The position numbers and the translations under genes were made by a program. A stretch of DNA of 64,000 bases from NCBI GenBank assembly GCA_001771815.1, contig MEPU01000006.1, forward strand, positions 186,001 to 250,000, read 5' to 3'. The notes beneath the pieces were generated by a model. That model worked only from the letters and a program-made list of their open reading frames with translations, ran no database searches and had not been told where the DNA came from. Shown piece by piece: positions 34,767 through 44,125 of the stretch. This DNA is from Bdellovibrionales bacterium RIFCSPHIGHO2_01_FULL_40_29 (GTDB lineage Bacteria; Bdellovibrionota; Bdellovibrionia; Bdellovibrionales; Bdellovibrionaceae). Numbering within the stretch: position 1 is the first letter of the stretch; every line of letters starts with the position of its first letter.

Positions 34767-36422
34767 TTATTCCTTCCGTGAAACCCACATGTTGATTGCA
34801 CTGGACGCTTTTTCTTCATCACGATCGATAAGATTCATAATACGATCTTTCAATAATTCACTTTCAGCTTTTTCTGGATCCACTGATTCATGAAGAATCG
34901 GAAGCACTCCATTCATACCAGGCAATGAATTATCAACAGATTGTAACTCTTCAAGTTCTTCAATCGTGCGAGGCAACATGTCCTCCACAGAATCTGTGAA
35001 TGAATCTGTAATCCATTGCATAAATGGACGAACCACCATAAAGAAAAATAAAAGCAACGCAAAACCCAACAAGCCCCATTTAAATAAAGACTGAACAAGT
35101 TTTTTCTTTTCAAGAACAGTAAGGATTTTTTCGCTTTCGGTAAAATCTTCTGGTTGAAATTGAATTGATTCAATTTTGACATTGTCTCCGCGAGCAGCAA
35201 CAAATCCGATGGCATTTTTGACAAGAGATTCATACTTTGCAATCTCTTCTGCCGTTCGTGGGTTCCATTTTGTTTCTGTTTTTCCATCAGCACCTGTCAC
35301 TGTGGTCGGAACGCTATCAATCAATACGGCCACACTGATTTTTTCAATATTACCAGCAGCTTCTTTAATATTTCGAATAGTCTTCGGAACTTGATAGTTC
35401 ACCGTTTTGAGTTCTTTTTTGACGTCTTGCTTGAAACCAACCTGACCATTATTGTCTTCAGCACCCGGAATATTTGATCTTGAACCCGGCACTCCGGTTG
35501 GATTTGACCGTGACCCATCTAAAGATTCTTCCTGAGTTTGTTGCGACAAAACCGCTGTTTTATCGGGATCTACTGATTCTTCTACTGCAGAAACGACCTT
35601 ATGATTAATCGTGGCATCCACTCGAGCCACGATTTTACCATGGCCAACAACTTTTGAAAGAATCGATTCAATTCGTGATTCTAAATCTTTTTCAACTTTT
35701 TGCTTAAGCTCCATGATATCACTTGAAGCACCGGTTGATCCGTCTGATTGACGAGAAATCATTTTTCCGCGCTCATCCAATACCGTTACATGATCAACGT
35801 CCATTCCTTCAACGGCATTGGCAACCAAAAATCGAATGCCTCGCACCTGCTCACTGGAGAGTTCTTTCCCGGGATGCAACTCAACCACAACCGAAGCTGA
35901 AGGAGGAGAGGATTCTTCCATAATTGTTTTCTTTGCCGGAAGCGCAAGAATGACTTTTGATTGCTTCACAGCATTTAAGGTATTAATGGCGCGAATCAAT
36001 TCACCTTGCAAGGCGCGTTGGTAATTAATTTTCTGCGCATAGGAATTAATTCCAAACTCTTGCTTATCAAAAATCTCTAATCCTATTGATCCCATTTTTG
36101 AAGATCCAACTTCAGACGACAATTGCATCAAAGTTGCACTTAAAAAATCTTTTGGAACCAAAATGGTTACAGATGATCCATTTTCTCGGATTTGATAAGG
36201 AATACTTTTTTCTCCAAGTTTACCAATAATCGTTGGCACCTGGTCAGACGGCAAATCCTTTAACAAAACTGCATAATCTTTACCTGAAGCCATAAAGACA
36301 ACGGAACCCACTGTCACCACAGCAACAAAAAATGATGCCAGTAATGCCAGGCGCTTGGTTGGACCTAGGGACTTATAGAATTCTTGAAACTGACCAACAA
36401 TACCGCCAAAAATCTTCTCCAC
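34767..36422 (-). CDS. fliF: Flagellar MS-ring protein FliF
   Basis: A 551-residue membrane protein with two transmembrane helices (about 25-45 and 435-460), YscJ/FliF ring-building motifs (YAVLLKDLPSDQVPTIIGKL, INYQRALQGELIRAINTLNA, VKQSKVILALPAKK), a variable loop with glycine/serine-rich sequence near 300-325, and a C-terminal FliG-binding tail. It forms the inner-membrane ring that nucleates the basal body. The start is GTG 36422, directly after the fliE stop. Confidence 0.95.
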   Translation of the reverse strand: MEKIFGGIVGQFQEFYKSLGPTKRLALLASFFVAVVTVGSVVFMASGKDYAVLLKDLPSDQVPTIIGKLGEKSIPYQIRENGSSVTILVPKDFLSATLMQLSSEVGSSKMGSIGLEIFDKQEFGINSYAQKINYQRALQGELIRAINTLNAVKQSKVILALPAKKTIMEESSPPSASVVVELHPGKELSSEQVRGIRFLVANAVEGMDVDHVTVLDERGKMISRQSDGSTGASSDIMELKQKVEKDLESRIESILSKVVGHGKIVARVDATINHKVVSAVEESVDPDKTAVLSQQTQEESLDGSRSNPTGVPGSRSNIPGAEDNNGQVGFKQDVKKELKTVNYQVPKTIRNIKEAAGNIEKISVAVLIDSVPTTVTGADGKTETKWNPRTAEEIAKYESLVKNAIGFVAARGDNVKIESIQFQPEDFTESEKILTVLEKKKLVQSLFKWGLLGFALLLFFFMVVRPFMQWITDSFTDSVEDMLPRTIEELEELQSVDNSLPGMNGVLPILHESVDPEKAESELLKDRIMNLIDRDEEKASSAINMWVSRKE

Positions 36423-36423
36423 A

Positions 36424-36753
36424 TCACACCTGCATCTTCATGATTTCTTGATAAGCATCGATAATTTTATTACGAACTTGCACCATAGTACGAAGTGCGA
36501 TGTCTGCTTTTTCGCTGGCCAACATCACTCCGGCAATATCATCCGTTTTACCGGTTGCCAGTTCTTGCGCTTTTTTATCTGCATCGAGATGAATCTGATT
36601 TACATTGTTGACAGCTTCTTTAAGCGTATCCGCAAAAGAAGGACCCGCAGTTCCTGATGAAGAAATTGAATTTAAATCAACTTTAGAATTTTTACCTTCT
36701 AAATTTGCCGTTTCTAAAAAACGATTTGCATTTGATATTGTTAAACCATCCAT
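36424..36753 (-). CDS. fliE: Flagellar hook-basal body protein FliE
   Basis: A 109-residue rod-adaptor protein with FliE features: SFADTLKEAVNNVNQIHLDA, the AQELATGKTDDIAGVMLASE segment and the C-terminal MVQVRNKIIDAYQEIMKMQV. It links the MS ring to the rod. GGAG lies nine bases upstream of the ATG. Confidence 0.95.
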   Translation of the reverse strand: MDGLTISNANRFLETANLEGKNSKVDLNSISSSGTAGPSFADTLKEAVNNVNQIHLDADKKAQELATGKTDDIAGVMLASEKADIALRTMVQVRNKIIDAYQEIMKMQV

Positions 36754-36792
36754 GGTCTATACTCCTTCAATCAAAGGTGCGTCACCTTCTCA

Positions 36793-37236
36793 TTATCTAC
36801 CAATTTCTAGTGCACTTAAAGCCATATCTTTACTCGCTTGAATAGCCTGTACGTTAGCCTCGTACGAACGAGTCGCCTGTATCATATTGGTCATCTCTTC
36901 CATCAAATTCACATTGGGATATGCCACATATCCATCTTCGTTCGCATCTGCGTGGGATGGATCATATTTTAAAATCGGAGCTTTCTTATCATAAACTACA
37001 TCTGTCACTTGAACCCGCTGAAAATCAGACTTGGGATCGTTCACACCCATCACATCTCCAAATGATGCTGCGTCTGGCATGGACTCAAAAACAACATCCT
37101 TCCGTCGATACGGTCCCCCTTCGGGAGTCCTTGTGGTATTGATGTTTGCAATGTTCGAAGATATTGTATTCATTCGCGCCCGCTGGGCCGAAAGGCCACT
37201 TCCGCTGATTCGAAGTCCTGACATAAAATCTGACAT
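36793..37236 (-). CDS. flgC: Flagellar basal-body rod protein FlgC
   Basis: A 147-residue proximal rod protein. The N-terminal rod motif (GLSAQRARMNTISSNIANIN), the TPEGGPYRRKDVVFE segment and the C-terminal NVNLMEEMTNMIQATRSYEA are diagnostic. It follows flgB in the usual flgB-flgC-fliE order. Confidence 0.96.
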   Translation of the reverse strand: MSDFMSGLRISGSGLSAQRARMNTISSNIANINTTRTPEGGPYRRKDVVFESMPDAASFGDVMGVNDPKSDFQRVQVTDVVYDKKAPILKYDPSHADANEDGYVAYPNVNLMEEMTNMIQATRSYEANVQAIQASKDMALSALEIGR

Positions 37237-37297
37237 GGTCTAGCTCACTTTCTGACGACGACTATTTTTAAATTATTATTTAACTATTATTATTCAA

Positions 37298-37702
37298 CTA
37301 TCGACTTTCGCTAATGGCGTATTTTAGTGCCGCCATTTTTTTATTGATCAATTGCAACGCCGTCTTGTACATAATTGAATTTTCTTGAAGAGCAGACATT
37401 TCTTTTTCCATGTCTACTGTGTTGCCATCATTATTCATGGCCACATCCGGATTTTCGTAAATATCTGGACTAACGGCAGGCTTTGTACCAACTGCAAAGT
37501 GTTGAGAATCCGCCGTGGCTAAGCTATTCATGCCATCCATATCTAATGCGGCAGCTAGCGCATTTTCAAAATCTAATTTCTTAGCATGATAATGAGGCGT
37601 TTCCGCATTAGCAATATTAGACGAGGTAACGTTATGGCGCATCTGGCGCATTTTTATCGCGGTGGCTAATGCGTCCGTTGTTTTGTCAAAAATGCTACTC
37701 AT
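37298..37702 (-). CDS. flgB: Flagellar basal-body rod protein FlgB
   Basis: A 134-residue proximal rod protein: rod motif (MRHNVTSSNIANAETPHYHA), DFENALAAAL and C-terminal EMSALQENSIMYKTALQLIN. Its ATG overlaps the stop of the preceding regulator gene (ATGA), with GGGG just upstream. Confidence 0.95.
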   Translation of the reverse strand: MSSIFDKTTDALATAIKMRQMRHNVTSSNIANAETPHYHAKKLDFENALAAALDMDGMNSLATADSQHFAVGTKPAVSPDIYENPDVAMNNDGNTVDMEKEMSALQENSIMYKTALQLINKKMAALKYAISESR

Positions 37703-38403
37703 AAATACCCCTCAGTTCGATATTGGTTTATTTTATTTCGTAACGTGCGAATCGATATTCCAAGAATTTCAGCGGCTTTGGTGCGATTCTGGTGAACAAA
37801 GTAAAGAGTTTGTAAAATATATTTTCTCTCTAATTCTTCGAGTTTCATTCCCGTCGGCACACCCACTTCAATAGTGGCTGGACCCATTTGTAAAAACTGA
37901 GGCTCGATCAGATTACTATTCTCAGCCAGCAACAGAGCCTCTTCAAGAACAGATTCGAATTCATAGAACTGACCTGGCCAACCATACTGTAAGATTTTTT
38001 CCAAAGCCTTTTCGGTTAGCTTCACCTTTGGTTTATTATTCATAAGACTCAGTACCTGCAAAAAAAACTCAGCCAATAAGGCCAAATCTGCTTTTCGATC
38101 ACATAAACTAGGCATTTTTATTAACCGGTATGAAACTTTGATTTTTGCACTCACTTCATTCCATTCGTTTGTAGTCAGTGTAAAGATGCCATTCAAACTT
38201 CGAGTCTGATAAGAATCCGAAACTATTAAGTTTGGATTCTTAAGAACATGATTCTGAATATGATTTGCTAAAAATGTTTTGCCAGTGCCTTTTTCTCCAA
38301 CGATAAAAATCAACTCAGATTCTGAAATATCGTGAAGGCTTTTTAAAATATTGAGCATCGAGAATGACTTCACTTGAATGGATCCATATTCGATTGAATT
38401 CAT
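37699..38403 (-). CDS. Shortened NtrC-like regulator lacking the sigma-54 loop
   Basis: A 234-residue protein that looks like a reduced AAA+ enhancer-binding protein. Walker A is present (FIVGEKGTGKTFLANH), the C-terminal part of the AAA+ module is present (YRLIKMPSLCDRKADLALLA, ILQYGWPGQFYEFESVLEEA), and a Fis-type HTH ends the protein (RTKAAEILGISIRTLRNKIN). The GAFTGA loop and a normal Walker B/catalytic glutamate region are missing, replaced by a short stretch after Walker A. It therefore probably cannot remodel sigma-54 itself and may act as a DNA-binding co-regulator of flagellar genes. It overlaps flgB downstream and the TPR gene upstream by four bases each. Confidence 0.75.
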   Translation of the reverse strand: MNSIEYGSIQVKSFSMLNILKSLHDISESELIFIVGEKGTGKTFLANHIQNHVLKNPNLIVSDSYQTRSLNGIFTLTTNEWNEVSAKIKVSYRLIKMPSLCDRKADLALLAEFFLQVLSLMNNKPKVKLTEKALEKILQYGWPGQFYEFESVLEEALLLAENSNLIEPQFLQMGPATIEVGVPTGMKLEELERKYILQTLYFVHQNRTKAAEILGISIRTLRNKINQYRTEGYL

Positions 38404-41162
38404 TGCTGAGCCTCCATTTGTGACATAGCTGGAATTCGCTTCAAGTATTTTTTGTAATCATCATTCCATTGAGCTTCTTGTAGTTTATTACGAGAAATCC
38501 GAGTCCAAACCGCAGCATTCTCGCCACGAAGCTTACTCCAAATGGTTTCAGCTCGTTTCAACTCGCCTTTTTTAAAATAAATTTCTCCGAGCTTAAAACG
38601 CTCTTCAGCCAAATTGAGCTGATCATCATATTTTTCTAAAATAAAACTGTAGCGTTTTGCAGCCTCGTCCTGTTGATTTTCTTTTAAATAAATATTTGCT
38701 GAAAAATTAGCGGCACGAACGATCTGACGCGGGTTAACTTTCTTATTTTCCACCGCAATATCCACTACTTTTTTCAGACTTTCCTGAGCATCCGCAATAG
38801 AATTTTTCTTGTACTGCATATCCGCCAGCTCCATCAATGCATCAACAGTTAATTCAGGTTTTCCGTTCCAAACGCGAATAAGCTCTGATAAGTATCTCAT
38901 TGCAGTATCTAAATCACCTTTTTGCTCATAAAGGTGTGATGCCAATTGAACGCGCTGAACCTGTTCGACTTCACCCAGCAAATGTGGATTTTTTATTTTT
39001 TCAAGTTGTGTGTAAGCACTTTGAAAATCCTTAGCTTGAAAATAACAATCCGCAATTCTTAGACTTAATTCATCTTCTGATGGTAAACTTTCCGTAACAG
39101 AAATCCACTTCTCGCGTTCTGTTCCTTTTACAGCCTGCATGTTTTGATATGTTTTTTTATACTTTTCAAGAGCCACTTCGAAATCTCCGGCTTTTTCGTA
39201 GGCAAGTCCAAGATAAAAATCCGTATCAATACGATCTTGATGCTTCAACCACGTGTCCGCGTATTTTTGATATGTTTTAAGGACGTCACGGTATTTTCCA
39301 TTGTCTGAAAAATATTTAATTTGGTCAAAAATGTTTCGAACTATTCGTCGGGTTACTTGTTTTGAATCTGGACGATTCGGATTTTTTTGAAAGAAATCCG
39401 AAAGAATTTGAATCGCTTTCTCGTACTCCATTCGACGAGTAAAACCATCAGAAATCATAGTTGTTTTAAACTGATCAACATTGATAAGTTCGCTTTTTTT
39501 ACTAAGCGCTTCCATTTTTACTAATGTTTGTTGAAGCTCTTCTTCTTTCATACCCTTCATGCGAGTACTCAGTAAATGCAACTGAGCCACAATGGTTTTA
39601 GGACTATCGCCATAGCGAAAGTACGTTTCCAAAAATGAACCGATCGCTCGTGATTGCTCGGCGCCTAAAATTTCTAAGAGCTCACCGACACGAGTCAGTG
39701 CATACGGTGCAAATGGATGTGATGGAAATTTTTGAGCAAACTCGAGACCTGATTGATGGGCTTCTTTGTATTTCTTTTTCCAAAAAAAGCTTTCCATTTT
39801 ATTAAATGGTGTGTTGGGGAAAAAACCGGCATGCTTTTCGTATTTGAGCAATGCCGCATTGTAATTTGAAATAGCACCATCAAATTGATTGGCATCAAAA
39901 TAAAAATCAGCTCGTCGAAATGCAGCCTCAGCCTGAACCAATTCATTTTTGCTGTCCTTCTCGAGATTATCCATTTCTTTAACCGCATCGCTGAGTTTAT
40001 TGATTTTAGAATAGCTATAACCCAACCCCAGCCTTGCGTATTCATTTGAAATTCTATCTTTGAAATGATTATTCTCAATATGACTCGCAAAACGACGAAT
40101 AGCTGTCATAAAATCCAACTTATCAACAGCCAATAATCCCAACATCAATGATGTTCGTTCTGCTAACGCTGATGTTGGGTACTTAGAAAGTGCTTGAGTA
40201 TATGCAAACTGCGCCAGTTCATAAAATTTATCATTGTTCTCTTGGCGCCAAAGCGCTTGAAGGGCATCACCCTTCATATAGGCAATTGATTCCAGATATT
40301 TTGATTTTGGAAATTTGTTCTCGAACCAATCGGCAGTTTGTTTAAATACCAAATAGCGCTTTTTATCGAAAAGCAGTTTTAATAGCTTAACTTGCTTATT
40401 CTCTTCTGATTTTTCATCTTGAAACTGATATATTGGTGGATTTTTCTTCATGGTGTTCCAAAAAAGAAACTCCATCTCAAGCATCGGAAACTTTAAGTAA
40501 TAATTATTATCACTTTTTAAAATAGAACGTTCATTGATTTCAACATCGCGAACAACAAATCTGCTAAAAAAAGAATCGGCACCATCACTTAGTCCTGCTT
40601 TAAGTAAAGTCGATGTTTCAATACCTCCGGGTTCATCAATTTTCAAGTAATCCGCCTGGGCTGGCTTGCGCTCTGGCTGATCGGATCGATTTGCACTGAG
40701 AATCTGAGGTTTTTTCTTTTTTTCAGTTGTCTTTGGTTTTTCCTGACCACGCGCAATCAATGCGTCTCTTTTACTTTCATTAACATAAAAATCAACAATA
40801 AGCTTAGATGGTTGATCAGTAAGATAATCAAAAGTATCAATTGTGTCGTCTTTTAACACAAATTCAATCAGCCATTTGCTTTCTTGGGGCATCTGTTTAA
40901 CCTGCACAGAACGAACAAAAGGATTTTCGATATTAGAAATTTTTGAAATTGAACTTTCATCAGTGGTTTTAACAATCAAAAGAATCTTGGTGTTCTCTTT
41001 GCCTTTAACTCGCTTGAGGTCATAGTCCCAGTTCTTTTGTCCAGCTAGTTCAAAGTTATATGTTTCACCTTGATTTTTAACTAGACCTTGAAGTTCACGC
41101 GACTGGACTAATTGCAGAGTCAGCATACAAATTACAATCAAAAGTATTTTTATGGTTTTCAT
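38400..41162 (-). CDS. Exported tetratricopeptide-repeat protein, first gene of the flagellar operon
   Basis: A 920-residue protein with a signal peptide (MKTIKILLIVICMLTLQLVQS), an N-terminal beta-rich region (about 25-135) resembling an AMIN-type domain, a Lys/Pro-rich linker, and from about 240 to the end a long series of TPR-like helical repeats (for example ERTSLMLGLLAVDKLDFMTA, AEAAFRRADFYFDANQFDGA, DFYLGLAYEKAGDFEVALEK). It is probably periplasmic and a scaffold. Similar large TPR proteins head flagellar operons in related bacteria, but the role is unknown. It is directly downstream of a -24/-12 promoter with a predicted 5' leader of only about five bases. Confidence 0.75.
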   Translation of the reverse strand: MKTIKILLIVICMLTLQLVQSRELQGLVKNQGETYNFELAGQKNWDYDLKRVKGKENTKILLIVKTTDESSISKISNIENPFVRSVQVKQMPQESKWLIEFVLKDDTIDTFDYLTDQPSKLIVDFYVNESKRDALIARGQEKPKTTEKKKKPQILSANRSDQPERKPAQADYLKIDEPGGIETSTLLKAGLSDGADSFFSRFVVRDVEINERSILKSDNNYYLKFPMLEMEFLFWNTMKKNPPIYQFQDEKSEENKQVKLLKLLFDKKRYLVFKQTADWFENKFPKSKYLESIAYMKGDALQALWRQENNDKFYELAQFAYTQALSKYPTSALAERTSLMLGLLAVDKLDFMTAIRRFASHIENNHFKDRISNEYARLGLGYSYSKINKLSDAVKEMDNLEKDSKNELVQAEAAFRRADFYFDANQFDGAISNYNAALLKYEKHAGFFPNTPFNKMESFFWKKKYKEAHQSGLEFAQKFPSHPFAPYALTRVGELLEILGAEQSRAIGSFLETYFRYGDSPKTIVAQLHLLSTRMKGMKEEELQQTLVKMEALSKKSELINVDQFKTTMISDGFTRRMEYEKAIQILSDFFQKNPNRPDSKQVTRRIVRNIFDQIKYFSDNGKYRDVLKTYQKYADTWLKHQDRIDTDFYLGLAYEKAGDFEVALEKYKKTYQNMQAVKGTEREKWISVTESLPSEDELSLRIADCYFQAKDFQSAYTQLEKIKNPHLLGEVEQVQRVQLASHLYEQKGDLDTAMRYLSELIRVWNGKPELTVDALMELADMQYKKNSIADAQESLKKVVDIAVENKKVNPRQIVRAANFSANIYLKENQQDEAAKRYSFILEKYDDQLNLAEERFKLGEIYFKKGELKRAETIWSKLRGENAAVWTRISRNKLQEAQWNDDYKKYLKRIPAMSQMEAQQ

Positions 41163-41177
41163 CTATTCATTACAAAA

Positions 41178-41193
41178 AGCATTTCAAGTGCCA
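41178..41193 (-). promoter_or_regulatory. Predicted sigma-54 (-24/-12) promoter of the flagellar operon
   Basis: On the minus strand TGGCACTTGAAATGCT has TGGCAC and TGCT with GG and GC exactly 10 bases apart, a very good sigma-54 match. The predicted start site near 41167 lies about five bases before the ATG of the TPR gene. Flagellar class II operons are often sigma-54 dependent, and a Fis-HTH regulator is the second gene. Confidence 0.75.
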
Positions 41194-41246
41194 CTAATGA
41201 GTAAGCCCATTGACGGTTATTTTCGAGGCTAGGAAAAATTGTCCGT

Positions 41247-41275
41247 ATTATTTTGGCATCAGGTGACAAAATAAT
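41247..41275. promoter_or_regulatory. 9-bp inverted repeat, candidate enhancer site
   Basis: ATTATTTTG and CAAAATAAT form a perfect inverted repeat with an 11-base centre. Its midpoint is about 94 bp upstream of the predicted sigma-54 start site, the distance where enhancer-binding proteins bind. It also lies upstream of the divergent lipoprotein-mla genes. Confidence 0.45.
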
Positions 41276-41353
41276 GACAGTTTATTTTGAATGATAGCAA
41301 GTAGATTTAGACTAGACGTCAATGCAATCTATGAACATACTTATGGAATCATC

Positions 41354-41851
41354 ATGAAAAAACAACTCGTTGCCACACTTTTTATTATCACTATTCCATT
41401 TCTACTTGTTTCTTGCGTCTCTTCATTATTAAAAGAGAAGCCGCCAACATTTTCTAAAGAAGTCAGCTTTCTGGCACCCGCAGATCCTTTTGTTGACTTA
41501 AAACGTTCGGTTTATCCGTCATGGAAAAATCGAGTCACTGGCAATGTGATCTCTATATTCTCGGATTGCCAACCGGGGAATCCGCTTTCATTAACTGATT
41601 TGCAACGTTATATGGAAGAATCCATCGACAATGCGACTCGTCTCAACGAGAAAACAACTCCCTATCAAAATAAACCGGCTCTTTTTCGCACAATCGATGG
41701 CCAGGTTGAAGGCAATCAAATTCAAATCAGATCGCTTGCTTTTAAACGCTTAAACTGTGGATATCTTGTTTCTTTGTCTGGAAAACCCGAACAACTGCAA
41801 CAAGATCAAACTTCATTTGATACATTTCTAAAGAGTTTAAAGTTCAAATGA
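41354..41851 (+). CDS. Small lipoprotein upstream of mlaEFD
   Basis: A 165-residue protein with a clear lipoprotein signal peptide (MKKQLVATLFIITIPFLLVSC, Cys21). The mature part (SFLAPADPFVDLKRSVYPSW, SLTDLQRYMEESIDNATRLN) has no domain I recognise. The stop overlaps the mlaE ATG (ATGA), so it is coupled to the lipid-transport genes and may be their periplasmic or outer-membrane partner. ATG 41354 is chosen because it gives the lipobox; upstream in-frame starts would bury it. Confidence 0.78.
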   Translation: MKKQLVATLFIITIPFLLVSCVSSLLKEKPPTFSKEVSFLAPADPFVDLKRSVYPSWKNRVTGNVISIFSDCQPGNPLSLTDLQRYMEESIDNATRLNEKTTPYQNKPALFRTIDGQVEGNQIQIRSLAFKRLNCGYLVSLSGKPEQLQQDQTSFDTFLKSLKFK

Positions 41852-42639
41852 TAACGACACCCTCTTCGACTTTCAAAGACTGGGCTGAAGAGCAACTTTA
41901 TTTTTTAGGTGGAATCGTTTACTTAATTAGAGATTGTCTTCGCGAAGGTTTTCATCGCCCTTTTTATTGGGGATTACTTGCTGATCAAATTTACCTTGTT
42001 GGCGTGCGCTCAATGCCTTTGGTATTAATCACCGCAGGATCTACTGGTATGGTGATGGCCCTTCAGTATGGTTTGGGCCTTGAAAAATTTGGTGGAAAAC
42101 CATATGTCCCTCGCTTGGTGGCTTCGACTATCTTACGAGAAATGGGACCTGTTTTTACCAGCTTAATGCTTGCCGCTCGAGTTGGAGCTGGAATTGCCAG
42201 TGAAATTGGCTCGATGATGGTGACTCAGCAAATTGATGCCATTCGTGCTCTGGGAACATCTCCAATTAAAAGAATTGTTATCCCGCGTATTTTAGCCTGT
42301 TTAATTGTCTTACCAATACTAGCGGCATTTGCAAACTTGGTTGGAAATATTGGTGGTATGCTTATTGGAGCCTACGAGTTAAATATTGATTTTCAATTTT
42401 ACTATCAACGTGTCATTGAAACCTCAAATATTATGGATTACCTGGCTGGATTTGGAAAAACGTTTTTCTTTGCTCTTTTTATTGCTGTTCCGTCGTGTTT
42501 TTACGGTCTGCAAGTTAAGAATGGAACTCAAGAGGTTGGTATTGCAACTCGCAAAGCGGTTGTGGCCTCATCATTGCTGATTTTAGTCGGAGATTTTTTC
42601 CTTTCAAAAGTATTTTGGATAATTGAAAAATGGCTGTAA
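41848..42639 (+). CDS. mlaE: MlaE-type lipid transporter permease
   Basis: A 263-residue inner-membrane permease of the MlaE family with about five to six helices. Typical segments: VGVRSMPLVLITAGSTGMVM, REMGPVFTSLMLAARVGAGI, ASEIGSMMVTQQIDAIRALG and the C-terminal KAVVASSLLILVGDFFLSK. With MlaF and MlaD it moves phospholipids between inner and outer membrane. It overlaps mlaF by 10 bp. Confidence 0.94.
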   Translation: MITTPSSTFKDWAEEQLYFLGGIVYLIRDCLREGFHRPFYWGLLADQIYLVGVRSMPLVLITAGSTGMVMALQYGLGLEKFGGKPYVPRLVASTILREMGPVFTSLMLAARVGAGIASEIGSMMVTQQIDAIRALGTSPIKRIVIPRILACLIVLPILAAFANLVGNIGGMLIGAYELNIDFQFYYQRVIETSNIMDYLAGFGKTFFFALFIAVPSCFYGLQVKNGTQEVGIATRKAVVASSLLILVGDFFLSKVFWIIEKWL

Positions 42640-43361
42640 TCGAAGTCCGCAATTTCAAAAAGAATTTTGGTACTAAAACCATCCACGAAGATGTTTCTTT
42701 CTACGTTCGAAAAGGGGAATGTCTTGGTTTGGTTGGAGGCTCTGGAACGGGAAAATCAGTTCTGCTGAGAAGTTTGATTGGACTTGAAAAATCTGATGGT
42801 GGATCCATCCAAATTAATGATCAAGAAATTGTTGGGTTCTCTGAAATTCAATGGCTTCAAATTCGTAAAAAAGTTGGTTATGCTTTTCAAGGTGGTGCTT
42901 TATTTGATTCGATGACGGTTTTTGAGAATTTGGCTTACCCCCTTCTTGAACACACTGAATTGAACAAACAGCAGATTAAAGATAAAATCACTCAGCAACT
43001 CAATGATTTTGGATTGAATGATACCGAAAGTCTTTTCCCAGGAGAACTTTCTGGTGGTATGCAAAAGCGCGTCGGATTGGCGCGTGCGATGATGCTTGAA
43101 CCTGAAATTATTTTGTATGATGAACCCACTGCCGGACTTGATCCCTACAATACAAAAAAGATTCAAGATCTCATTCTTCGTCTGAAAGCAAAAGGCGTGA
43201 CTTCGATACTTGTAACCCATGACATGCCCACAGCATTTGCTGTTTGCGATAAATTTGCCTTTTTAAAAGATAAACGAATCATCGAGCAGGGTACGTTAGC
43301 GCAACTCAAAGATTCTCCACAGAGCATGATCAATCAATTTATCGAGGGGATAATTATATGA
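42630..43361 (+). CDS. mlaF: MlaF-type ABC transporter ATPase
   Basis: A 243-residue ATPase: Walker A GGSGTGKSVLLRS, Q loop in YAFQGGALFDSMTVFENL (the GALF.SMTV motif typical of MlaF), signature LSGGMQKRVGLAR, Walker B IILYDEPTAGLDP and switch VTHDMPTAF. It energises MlaE. Start and stop overlap both neighbours. Confidence 0.95.
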   Translation: MAVIEVRNFKKNFGTKTIHEDVSFYVRKGECLGLVGGSGTGKSVLLRSLIGLEKSDGGSIQINDQEIVGFSEIQWLQIRKKVGYAFQGGALFDSMTVFENLAYPLLEHTELNKQQIKDKITQQLNDFGLNDTESLFPGELSGGMQKRVGLARAMMLEPEIILYDEPTAGLDPYNTKKIQDLILRLKAKGVTSILVTHDMPTAFAVCDKFAFLKDKRIIEQGTLAQLKDSPQSMINQFIEGIII

Positions 43362-44125
43362 CACAAACTAAAGTCGGCGCCTTTTTAGCTATTGGACTTT
43401 TTGTGCTGTTGGGCTCTATTTTCACACTTGGCTCTAATAAATCTTATTTTCAAGAGGTGTTTCTAGTTCGAGCTTACTTTGATTCCGTTCAAGGACTTAA
43501 CAAAGGCAGTTTGGTTTCTTTATCTGGTGTTAAAGTTGGTAATGTCGATGGAATTAGTTTTGATGGTGACCGAAATCTTGTTAAAGTTATTATCCGCATC
43601 GATGCTGTCTATAAAAATAAAATTCGAAAGGACAGTCGAATTGAACTAAGAACTCAAGGAGCCCTTGGAGATAAATTTTTATTTATTACTCCCGGCACGA
43701 ACATCAGTGAATTTGTTCAACATAATGACGAGATGTTAGCTGATTATGGCAATGATATTTTGTCTGTCCTGAGCAAACGGGGAAATGAGAGTGAAAAATT
43801 ATTCGATGCTATCGGTGATTTTCAAAAACTTTTACGCTCTGTGACTGATCAGAATAAAATTCCATCATTGATTGCCAAATTGGATTCAACCGCCGGCAAC
43901 TTATCCGAAGTATCACAACGTTTAAACAGCACGCTGAAAACCGGAAGCCTGGACCGTTCAATGACAAAGTTGGAACACGTCATCGATAAAATCGACAAAG
44001 GCGAAGGCACGCTGGGCGCCCTAATCAACGACAGATCCATCCACGAACGCATCAAAAACATGCTCGGAGCCGGTCAAAAAAACCAACAAATAAAACAAAT
44101 CCTAAAATCCTCCGTCGAAGACTAA
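43358..44125 (+). CDS. mlaD: MlaD-type MCE-domain protein
   Basis: A 255-residue protein with an N-terminal membrane helix (VGAFLAIGLFVLLGSIFTLG) and one MCE domain (about 40-120; VRAYFDSVQGLNKGSLVSLS, GVKVGNVDGI, RTQGALGDKFLFITPG), followed by a helical tail. It is the periplasmic lipid-binding ring subunit. No mlaC or mlaB follows; a REP-associated transposase gene abuts the 3' end, overlapping by four bases. Confidence 0.92.
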   Translation: MTQTKVGAFLAIGLFVLLGSIFTLGSNKSYFQEVFLVRAYFDSVQGLNKGSLVSLSGVKVGNVDGISFDGDRNLVKVIIRIDAVYKNKIRKDSRIELRTQGALGDKFLFITPGTNISEFVQHNDEMLADYGNDILSVLSKRGNESEKLFDAIGDFQKLLRSVTDQNKIPSLIAKLDSTAGNLSEVSQRLNSTLKTGSLDRSMTKLEHVIDKIDKGEGTLGALINDRSIHERIKNMLGAGQKNQQIKQILKSSVED

